This document shows, piece by piece, positions 38,601-50,599 of a DNA stretch of 64,000 nucleotides. The number at the start of each line of letters is the position of its first letter. The stretch's first letter is position 1. The stretch lies in NCBI GenBank assembly GCA_963971305.1, contig OZ020306.1, positions 4,704,842 through 4,768,841 of the forward strand, given 5' to 3'. Both the position numbers and the translations under genes were made by a program. Below the pieces are notes generated by a model that saw nothing but the letters and a program-made list of their open reading frames with translations, was not told where the DNA came from and searched no databases. The DNA comes from Arcuatula senhousia (Eukaryota; Mollusca; Bivalvia; Mytilida; Mytilidae).

Positions 38601-38824
38601 TACTTTACACACATGCCTTCATAGAAACATCATTCAATACACCGATATACAGTCTCTCTACAAACCTGCTTCCCTGGGAGCATCATCCTGTACACAGATA
38701 TACAGTCACTCTACACACCTACCTCCCTTGGTACATCATCCCGTACACAGATAAACAGTCACTCTACACACCAACCTCCATGCGAACATCATCCTGTACA
38801 CTTATATACAGTCACTCTACACAC
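32611..38824. repeat. 6,214-bp tandem segment, copy 3
   Basis: Again offset by exactly 6,214 bp. I noticed no private differences. At 38824 the sequence continues into unduplicated minisatellite instead of restarting, so this is the outer right breakpoint. Confidence 0.93.
33696..34384 (-). pseudogene. LINE 3' coding remnant (copy 3)
   Basis: Third copy, same residues, inside segment copy 3. Confidence 0.75.
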
Positions 38825-41800
38825 TTACCTCCATTGGAACATCATCCTGTACACTGATGTACAGTCACCCTACACACCTGCCTCCTATGGAACATCATCC
38901 TGTACACTGACATACAGTCACCCTACACTCCTGCTTCATGGGGAACATCATCATGTATACTGATATTCAGTAACTCTACACACCTGCGTCCGTAGGATCA
39001 TCATCCAGTACACTGATATACAGTTACTCTACAGACCGGTCTCCCAAAAAAAAAATCATCCTGTACACTGATTTAAAGTCACTCTACACAGCTGCCTCCT
39101 GGGGAACATCATCTTGTATACTGATAAACAGTTACTCTACACACCTGTCTCCCAAGGAACCTCATCCAATACACCGATATACAGTCTCTCTACAAACCTG
39201 CTTCCCTGGGAACATCATCCTGTATACAGATATACAGTCACTCTACACACCTACCTCCCTTGGTACATCATCCTTTACACAGATATACAGTCACTCTACA
39301 CACCAACCTCCATTGGGAACATCATCCAGTACACTGATATACAGTCACTCTACACACCTGTCTCCCTGGGAACATCATCCTGTACACTGATATAGAATCA
39401 CATCCAGTACACAGAAATACATAGAATATCATCCAGTACACAGAAATACAATTACTCTACACACTTTCCACCAAGGGAATATCATCCTGAAAACTGACAT
39501 ACAGTCAACCTAACTATCTGTCTTACGGGGAACATCATCCTGTACTCTGATATACTGTCACTCTACACACCTGCCTCAAAGGGAACATCATCCTGTACAC
39601 TGTGATACAGTCACTCTTCACACTTATCTCTTTGCAAAAACCATCCTATACACTGATATACATTCACGCTACAAACCTGCCTCCACGTGAAGATTATCCT
39701 GTAGACAGATATACAGTCATTCTACAGACCTGCCTCATGGGAACATCATCCTGTATACTAATACACAGTCACCCTCCACACCAGCCTCCCGGAAAACATA
39801 ACCCTTCACACTGATATACAGTCTCTCTACAAACCTACATCCTTGGGAATATCATCCTGTACACTTTTAAAGAGTCATCCTACACACCTGCCTCCTGGGG
39901 ACCATCATCCTTTATACTGATATACAGTCACCCTCCACACCTGCCTCCTGGGGAGCATAATCCTGCACACTGATATACAGCCTGTCTACAAACCTACCTC
40001 TTTGGATTATCTTCCTGTACACTTATATAGAGTAACACTACACACCTGCCTCCTGGGGAACATCATCCTATATACTGATTTACATTCACTCTACAAACAT
40101 GCCTCTTAGGGAACATCAACCTGTACACTGAAATACAGTCACCCTACACACCTGCGTCCTGGGGAACATCATCATGCATACTGATATACGGTTACTCTAC
40201 ACGCCTGCCTCCTGGGGAACATCATCCAATACACCGATATACAGTCTCTCCACAAACCTGCCTCCCTGCAAACATCATCCAGTACACTGATATACAGTCA
40301 TTCTACACACCTACTTCCATGGGAACATCATCCTGCACACTGATAAACAGTCACTCTATACACCTACCTCATGGGGAACACCATAATGTATACTGATATA
40401 CAGTAACTCTACACACCTGCCTCCATATGATCATCATCCGGTACACTGATATACAGTCACTCTGCACACCTGTCTCCTTGGGAACATCGTCCTGTACTCT
40501 GATATACAGTCACTCTACACACCTGCCTCATGGTGAACATCATCATGTATACTGATATACAGTAATTCTACACACCTGTCTCCGTAGGATCATCATCCAA
40601 TACACTGATATACAGTCACTCTTTACATCTGTCTCCCTGGAAACATCATCCTGTACACTGATGTTAAGTCACTCTACACACTTGCCACCAAGGGAATATC
40701 ATCCTGAAACTTGACATATAGTCAACCTACATATCTGTCTTATGGGTAACATCATCCTGTACACTGATATACAGTCACTATACACACCTGCCTCCTAGGG
40801 AACATCATCCTGAACACGGATATACAGTCTCTTAACACACCTACCTCCTGTGGAACATCATCAAGTACACCGATGCTGTACAATGATACACAGTCACTCT
40901 ACTAACCTGCCTCCTGGGGAACATCATCCTGTATACTGATATACAGTCACTCTACACACTTGCCAGAAAGGGAATATCATCCTGAAAACTGATATACAGA
41001 CAACCTACATATTATCTATCTCATGGGGAACAGCATTATGCACACAGATATAAAGTCACTCTACACACCTTCCTCCTGGGGAACATCATCCTGTACACTG
41101 ATACACAGTCACCCTACACACCTGCCTCATGGGTACATCATGCTGTACACTGATATTCAGTCACTCTACACACCTACCTCCCTGGGAACATCATCCAGTA
41201 CACTGATATACAGTCACTCTACACACCTACTTCCCTGGGAACATCATCAAGTACACTGATATACAGTCACTCTACACACCTGCTTCCTTGGAAACATTAT
41301 CATGCAAACTGATAAACAGTCATTCTACACACCTGCCTCCTGTGGAACATCATCCTGTATACTGATTTACATTCACTCTACAAACCTGACTCCTAGGGAA
41401 CATCATCCTGTACACTGATATACAGTCACCATACACACCTGCCACCTGGGGAACATCATCATGCATACTGATATACAGTTACTCTAAACGCCTGCCTCCC
41501 TATGAACATCATCCAATACATCGATAAACAGTCTTTCCACAAACCTGCCTCCCTGCAAACATCATCCAGTACACTGATATACAGTCATTCTACACACCTA
41601 CTTCCATGGGAACATCATCCTGCTACACATCTCCCTCGTGGGGAACATCATCATGTATACTGATATACAGTCACTCTGCACACCTGTCTCCCTGGGAACA
41701 TCATCCTATACACTGATATACAGTCACTCTACACACCTGCTTCATGGGGAACATCATCATGTATACTGATATACAGTAACTCTACACACCTGCCTCCGTA

Positions 41801-44800
41801 GGATCATCATCCAATACACTGATATACAGTCACTCTACACATCTGTCTCCCTGGAAACATCATCCTGTACACTGATGTTAAGTCACTCTACACACTTGCC
41901 ACCAAGGGAATATCATCCTGAAAACTGACATACAATCAACCTACATATCTGTCTTATGGGTAACATCATCCTGTACACTGATATACAGTCACTATACACA
42001 CCTGCCTCCTAGGGAACATCATCCTGGACACGGATATTCAGTCTCTTAAAACACCTACCTACTGGGGAACATCATCAAGTACACCGATATACAATTTTTC
42101 TCTACAAACCTGGCTCCTGGGGAACATCATCCTGCATACTGACATACACTCTTTCTACACACTTGCTTCCTGAAAAAACATCATCCTGTATAATCTACAC
42201 ACCTGCCTCTCTGGGAACATTATGCTGTACAATGATACACAGTCACTCTACTAACCTGCCTCCTGAGGAACATCATCCTGTATATGATATACAGTCGCTC
42301 TACAACCCGGCCTCCTGGGGAATATCATCCTGTACATAGAAATACAGTCACTCTACACACTTGCCAGAAAGGGAATATCATCCTGAAAACTGATATACAG
42401 ACAACCTACATATTATCTATCTCATGGGGAACAGCATTATGCACACAGATATAAAGTCACTCTACACACCTTCCTCCTGGGGAACATCATCCTGTACACT
42501 GATATACAGTCTCTCTACACACCTACCTCGCGGGGAACAACATCCTTTACACTGGTATACAGTTTCTCTACACACCTGCATCCTTGGGAACATCATCATG
42601 TACACTAATATACAATTTCTCTACACACCTGCCTCTTGGGGATCATCCTTTGTAATGTTTTACAGTCACCCCATAAATCTGCCTCCTGGAGAATATCACC
42701 CTGTACAATGGTAACAGTTTCTTTACACACCTGCATCCAGGGGAGCATCATCCTATACCCCGACATACAGTCTCTCTTAACACCTGTGTCCCTGGGAACA
42801 TCATCTTGTACACTGATATACAGTCACCCAACACACATTCCTCCTGGGGAACCTCATCTTGTATACTCTACACACCTGCCTGTGTGGGAACATCATCCTG
42901 TACAATAATATACAGTCACTCTACACATCTTCCTCCTGGAGAACATAATCCTGTACACTGGTACATGTATACAGTTTCTCTACACATCAACCTACAGGGC
43001 AAATCATTATGTACACAGATATTCAGTCACTCTACAAACCTGCCTCCTTTGGAACATCAACCTGTACACTAAAATACAGTATCTCTACACACCTGCCGCA
43101 TGGGAAACATCCTGTATACTGATTTACAGTCACCTTTTAAACCTGCATCCTGGGGAACATCATCCTGTATACTGATATACAGTCACTCTACACACCTGCC
43201 TCCTGGGGAACATCATCCTGTACAATGGTAAAAGTTTCTCTACACACCTGCATCCAGGGGAACATCATCCTCTACACTGATATACAGTCTCTCTACACAC
43301 CTGCTTCCTTGGAATATCATCCTGTACACTGATATACAGTCTCTCAACACATAAGCCTCCTGGGAAACATCATCCTGTATATAGTCAGTCCACAAACCTG
43401 CTTCCCAGGGAACATCATCCTGAACACTGGTATACAGTTTCTCTACACACCTGCCTCCAGGGGAACATCATCCTAAATACTGATATACAGTCTCTCTACA
43501 CACCTGCCTCCCTAGGAACACCATCGAATACACCAATATACAGTCTCTCTACAAACCTGCCTCCCTGGGAACATCATCATGAACACAGGTATACACTCAC
43601 TCTACACACCTACCTCCATGGGAACATCATCCTGTACACAAATATATATATACTCTACACACCTTCCTCCATGGGTACATCATCCTGTACATTGATATGC
43701 AGTCACTCTACACACCTACCTCCCATAAAACATCATCCAGTACATTGATATACAGTCACTTTACACACCTTCTTCCATGGGAACATCACCCTGTACACTG
43801 ATATACAGTCATCCTACACACCTGCGTCATGGAAAACATCATCATGTATACTGATATACAGTAACTCTACAAACCTGCCTCCGTATGATCATCATCCAGT
43901 ACACTGATATACAGTCAATCCACACACCTGTCTCCTGGGAACATCATCCTGTACACGTACATAGAGTCACTCTACACACCTGCCTCACGGGGAACATCAT
44001 CCTGTATATTGAAATACAGTCACTGTACACACCTGCTTCCTTGGAAACATCATCCTGCACACTGATATACAGTCATTCTACACACTTGTCTCATGGGGAA
44101 CATCATCCTGTATACTGATATACATTCACTCTACAAACCTGCCTCCTAGGGAACATCATCCTGTACACTGATATACAGTCAACCTACACACCTGCCTCCC
44201 GGGGAACATCATCATGTATACTGATATACAGTTACTCTACACACCTGCCACCTGGGGAACATCATGATGTAAACTGATTTACAGTTATTCTACACACCTG
44301 CCTCCCTAGGAACATCATCATGTACACGGATATACAGTCACTCTACATACCTACCTCCCTGGGTACATCAACCTGTACACAGATATACAGTCACTCTAAA
44401 AACCTACCTCCATGGGAACATCATCCTGTACACAAATATATAGTCACTCTACACATCTACCTTCATGGGTACATCATCCTGTACACTGATATACAGTCAT
44501 TCTACACACCTACCTCCCCGGGAACATCATCCAGTACACTGATATACAGTCACTCTACACACCTACTTCCATGGGAACATTATCCTGTACATTGATATAC
44601 AATCATCCTACACACCTGCCTCATGGGGAATATCATCATGTATACTGCTATACACTCACTCTACAACCCGACCTCCTGGGGAATATCATCCTTTACACAG
44701 AAGTACAGTCACTCTACACACTTGCCACAAAGGGAATATTATCCTGAAAACTGACATACAATCAACCTACATATCTGTCTTATGGGTAACATCATCCTGT

Positions 44801-47800
44801 ACACTGATATACAGTCACTCTACACACCTGCTTCATGGGGAACATCATCATGTATACTGATATACAGTAACTCTACACACCTGCCTCCGTAGGATCATCA
44901 TCCAATACACTGATATACAGTCACTCTACACATCTGTCTCCCTGGAAACATCATCCTGTACACAGAAGTACAGTCACTCTACACACTTGCCACAAAGGGA
45001 ATATTATCCTGAAAACTGACATACAATCAACCTACATATCTGTCTTATGGGTAACATCATCCTGTACACTGATATACAGTCACTATACACACCTGCCTCC
45101 TAGGGAACATCATCCTGGACACGGATATTCAGTCTCTTAAAACACTTACCTACTGGGGAACATCATCAAGTAAACCGATTTACAGTTTCTCTCTACAAAC
45201 CTGGCTCCTGGGGAACATCATCCTGCACACTGACATACACTCTTTCTACACACTTGCTTCCTGCAAAACATCATCCTGTATAATCTACACACCTGCCTCT
45301 CTGGGAACATTATGCTGTACAATGATACACAGTCACTCTACTAACCTGCCTCCTGAGGAACATCATCCTGTATATGATATACAGTCACTCTACAACCTGG
45401 CCTCCTGGGGAATATCATCCTGTACATAGAAATACAGTCACTCTACACACTTGCCAGAAAGGGAATATCATCCTGAAAACTGATATACAGACAACCTACA
45501 TATTATCTATCTCATGGGGAACAGCATTATGCACACAGATATAAAGTCACTCTACCACCTTCCTCCTGGGGAACATCATCCTGTACACTGATATACAGTC
45601 TCTCTACACACCTACCTCGCGGGGAACAACATCCTTTACACTGGTATACAGTTTCTCTACACACCTGCATCCTTGGGAACATCATCATGTACACTAATAT
45701 ACAATTTCTCTACACACCTGCCTCTTGGGGATCATCCTTTGTAATGTTATACAGTCACCCCATAAATCTGCCTCCTGGAGAATATCACCCTGTACAATGG
45801 TAACAGTTTCTTTACACACCTGCATCCAGGGGAGCATCATCCTATACCCCGACATACAGTCTCTCTTAACACCTGTGTCCCTGGGAACATCATCTTGTAC
45901 ACTGATATACAGTCACCCAACACACTTGCCTCCTGGGGAACCTCATCTTGTATACTCTACACACCTGCCTGTGTGGGAACATCATCCTGTACAATAATAT
46001 ACAGTCACTCTACACATCTTCCTCCTGGAGAACATAATCCTGTACACTGGTACATGTATACAGTTTCTCTACACATCAACCTACAGGGAAAATCATTATG
46101 TACACAGATATTCAGTCACTCTACAAACCTGCCTCCTTTGGAACATCAACCTGTACACTAAAATACAGTCTCTCTACACACCTGCTGCATGGGAAACATC
46201 CTGTATACTGATTTACAGTCACCTTTTAAACCTGCCTCCTGGGGAACATCATCCTGTATACTGATATACAGTCACTCTACACACCTGCCTCCTGGGGAAC
46301 ATCATCCTGTACAATGGTAAAAATTTCTCTACACACCTGCATCCAGGGGAACATCATCCTCTACACTGATATACAGTCTCTCTACACACCTGCTTCCTTG
46401 GAATATCATCCTGTACACTGATATACAGTCTCTCAACACATAAGCCTCATGGGAAGCATCATCCTGTATTCTGATATAGTCAGTCCACAAACCTGCTTCC
46501 TATGGAACATCATCCTGAACACTGGTATACAGTTTCTCTACACACCTGCCTCCAGGGGAACATCATCCTAAATACTGATATACAGTCTCTCTACACACCT
46601 GCCTCCTGGGGAACATCATCCAGTATACTGATATAGAGCCCATCTATACATCTGCCTCCTAGGAAAATCATTCTGTACACGGATATACAGTCATTCTACA
46701 CGCCCTGCTCCTTGGAAATATCATCATGTACACTGGTATAGAGTCACTGTACACACCGGCCTCCTGTGGAATATCATCCAGTACACAGAAATACAATCAC
46801 TCTAAACACTTGCCAGCAAGGGAATATCATCCTGAAAACTGACATACAGTCAACCTACATATCTGTCTTATGGGGAACATCATCCTGTACACTGATATAC
46901 AGTCAATCTACACACCTGCCTCCTAGGGAACATCATCCATTATACTGGTATACAGTCACTCTACACACTTAGCTATTTGCAAACACCATCCTGCACACTG
47001 ATAAACAGTCTCTCTTTAAACCTACCTCCTGGGGAATATCATCCTGTACACTTATATAGAGTCACCCTACACACCTGCCTCCTGGGGAACATCATCCTGT
47101 ATATTGAAATACAGTCACTCCACACACCTGCTTCCTTGGAAACATCATCCTGCACACTGATATACAGTCATTCTACACACCTGCCTCCTTAGGAACATCA
47201 TCCTGTATACTGATATACATTAACTCTACGAACCTGCCTTCTAGGGAACACCATCCTGTACACTGATATACGGTCAACTTACACACCTGCCTCCTGGGGA
47301 ACATCATCATCATGTATACTGATATACAGTTACTCTACACACCTGCCTCCCTAGGAACATCATCCAATACACCAATATACAGTCTCTCTACAAACCTGCC
47401 TCCCTAGGAACATCATCATGAACACAGGTATACACTCACTCTACACACCTACCTCCATGGGAACATCATCGTGTACACAAATATATAGTTACTCTATACA
47501 CCTTCCTCCCTGGGTACATCATCCTGTACACTGATATGCAGTCACTCTACACACCTACCTCCCATAAAACATCATCCAGTACATTGATATACAGTCACTT
47601 TACACACCTTCTTCCATGGGAACATCACCCTGTACACTGATATACAGTCATCCTACACACCTGCGTCATGGAAAACATCATCATGTATACTGATATACAG
47701 TACCTCTACACACCTGCCTCCGTATGATCATCATCCAGTACACTGATATACAGTCACTCCACACACCTGTCTCCCTGGGAACATCATCCTGTACACGTAT

Positions 47801-49208
47801 ATAGAGTCACTCTACACACCTGCCTCACGGGGAACATCATCCTGTATATTGAAATACAGTCACTCTACACACCTGCTTCCTTGGAAACATCATCCTGTAC
47901 ACTGATATACAGTCAAACTACACACCTGCCTCCTGGGGAACATCATCATTTATACTGATATACAGTTACTCTACACACCTGCCACCTGGGGAACATCATG
48001 ATGTAAACTGATTTACAGTTATTCTACACACCTGCCTCCCTAGGAACATCATCATGTACACAGATATACAGTCACTCTACACACCTACCTCCCTGGGTAC
48101 ATCATCCTGTACACAGATATACGGTCACTCTAAAAACCTACCTCCATGGAAACATCATCCTGTACACAAATATATAGTCACTCTACACATCTACCTCCCT
48201 GGGTACATCATCCTTTACACTGATATACAGTCACTCTACACACCTACCTCGCCGGGAACATCATCCAGTACACTGATATACAGTCACTCTACACACCTAC
48301 TTCCATGGGAACATTATCCTGTACATTGATATACAATCATCCTACACACCTGCCTCATGGGGAACATCATCATGTATACTGCTATACACTCACTCTACAA
48401 CCCGGCCTCCTGGGGAATATCATCCTTTACACAGAAGTACAGTCACTCTACACACTTGCCACAAAGGGAATATTATCCTGAAAACTGATATTCAGACAAC
48501 CTACATATCTGTCTCATGGGGAACAGCATTATGTACACGTATATAGAGTCACTCTACACACCTGCCTCATGGGGAACATCATCCTGTATATTGAAATACA
48601 GTCACTCTACACACCTGCTTCCTTGGAAACATCATCCTGCACACTGATATACAGTCATTCTACACACTTGTCTCCTGGGGAACATCATCCTGTATACTGA
48701 TATACATTCACTCTACAAACCTGCCTCCTAGGGAACATCATCCTGTACACTGATATACAGTCAACCTACACACCTGCCTCCTGGGAAATATCATCATGTA
48801 TACTGATATACAGTTACTCTACACACCTGCCTCCTGGGGAACATCATGATGTATACTGATTTACAGTTATTCTACACACCTGCCTCCATAGGAACATCAT
48901 CATGTACACCTACTTCCATGGGAACAATATCCTGTACATTGATATCATCCTTTACACAGAATTACAGTCACTCTACACACTTGCCACAAAGGGAATATTA
49001 TCCTGAAAACTGATATTCAGACAACCTACATATCTGTCTCATGGGGAACAGCATTATGTACACAGATAAAGAGTCACTCTACACTACTACCTAATGGAGA
49101 ACAACATCCTGTACACTGGTATACAGTTTCTCTACACACCTGCATCCTTGGGAACATCATCCTGTACACTAATATACAATCTCTCTACACACCTGCCTCT
49201 TGGGGTCA
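34388..49208. repeat. 53-bp minisatellite, array C (about 14.8 kb)
   Basis: About 280 units. The first 4.4 kb is the third copy of array A; after 38824 the units are unique to this array. Higher-order duplications are visible: a block starting at about 42424 recurs at about 45514 (offset about 3,090 bp, few differences), its first part also occurs at 41023 (offset 1,401), and a block at 44320 recurs at 48054 (offset 3,734). It ends abruptly where an AGCTCACCTGG-family fragment begins. Confidence 0.9.
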
Positions 49209-49300
49209 TCAATAGAGAAAAGCTTTTGCTTGCTTAAACCTTCAGCAGATTGAGCTCTACAAAAGTCTCCATTTGGTCGCAATTGTCAGACGATATAGTC
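49209..49300 (+). repeat. Fragment of AGCTCACCTGG-type element
   Basis: Contains 'agagaaaagcttttgcttgcttaaac', 'gctctacaaaagtctcca' and 'gtcgcaattgtcaga', matching the internal units at 12.8-13.9 kb. It may be the left part of the element whose right end is at 53590-54000. Confidence 0.6.
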
Positions 49301-49407
49301 TAATACATTATTCCTGGATTGATTACCCAGTAATGAAATGCTGAAAGTGTCACAATCCCACGTGGTCCATATGTTAAAACTATTCAATTTCTAGATGTGG
49401 TCATTAT

Positions 49408-49740
49408 CCAAATTCTACAAATCTGAAGATCCCAATAAACATGAAACCTATAGAGGCATAGCAATTAACAATAGTATTGGCAAACTGTTTAACATAATTC
49501 TAAACAACAGACTTGATTTTTTTGTCTGAACATGGGATTATACATCAAACTCAAATTGGGTTCTCTAAGAAATCCAGGACATCGGATCATGTCTTCGTTC
49601 TGAAATGCACTATTGATTTGATAAGTATTTAAACTGTGGAAGCAAAAAACTATATACATATTTGACATGGGTTGTGGACTTTTGTAAAGCCTTTGATAAA
49701 GTGCTTCAAGTTGGTATCATGTTGAAATTGTTAGACACAA
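49408..49740 (+). pseudogene. LINE reverse transcriptase fragment
   Basis: Broken plus-strand frames read YRGIAINNSIGKLFNIILNN, then QIGFSKKSRTSDHVFVLKC, then VDFCKAFDKV, the order of RT motifs 1-3 in CR1/L2-type LINEs. Several stops and frameshifts; truncated on both sides. Confidence 0.7.
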
Positions 49741-50590
49741 AGACCAGAAACATCAAACGAAAATGGAAGAACCGGAATGGTTGAAGGAGAACCCGGAATG
49801 AGAAACGGAGAAGGAAGAATCGGATAAGGAATCCAAAATGACTGACGACCTGTCTGAAGACTGAAAACCTTTAATTGTTTTCAAAATAAAGTACCGAAAC
49901 TTAAAATCGCCTTGTGATTCCTTACGCCTAATATAAATTCTATACAAACATACAAAACAATATATCGATCCCCAAACCCCGATGCATACCTTATAATACG
50001 CCACCCAATACAGTAAAAACCAAGAGTTACTCCCTCCTAAGATAAAGACCAAGCCAAGAATTAAAAAGAAACTTTACAATGATATATTACACGCTTAAAG
50101 ACCTGACTGTCCGACCACTACCAACTCAAACATCTCAAAAATAGTATCTACACCTTGCGACCTTTCCAACGATATACAAAAACCCCACCTTTGATCAGAA
50201 ATAAGAAATGGTCACCTAATGGTCAACCCCTTAATGACCACTGACCACCATTATGTTAATTAACGGAAAGACAATGTTGAACCATAGACCATGCAACAAA
50301 CCCGAAAGGAATCTGTCGAGAAACAACAAAGATATAAGCCTTTTACCGTGTGGTGACTTTCCGAAATTACATCCCCTTAAAAAAACGGAAGTTGCACCAA
50401 ACCAAAATGGCGGAACCGGAAGCAAAATGGCCGGTGAGATCCAAGATGGCGGACCGGAAGCGGATATGACGTTATAGGCATGCGCAAAGGCCTAATCAGC
50501 CTTAATCAGCCTGAAAAATAATAAACGTGAACCACGACTCCTACTACTACTGACTCCCCATAATAATAAATAATAATACAATAGTATTTG
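49741..50590. other. Unassigned sequence
   Basis: Contains a GGAA-rich stretch (49760-49830) and a stretch with three 'aa(g)atggcgg/ggcc' motifs near 50405-50460. Short frames on both strands overlap without recognisable motifs. It may be part of an old repeat, but I cannot place it. Confidence 0.3.
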
Positions 50591-50599
50591 TATTTTTAT

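Noticed and set aside
22326..48329. Some forty open frames of 60-108 codons on the plus strand in the minisatellite
   Set aside because: All are the same 53-bp unit translated in rotating frames; starts and stops fall at random unit mutations, and no frame stays open long.
49741..50590. Possible LTR of a retroelement
   Set aside because: I could not find matching direct repeats, a primer-binding site or a polypurine tract.
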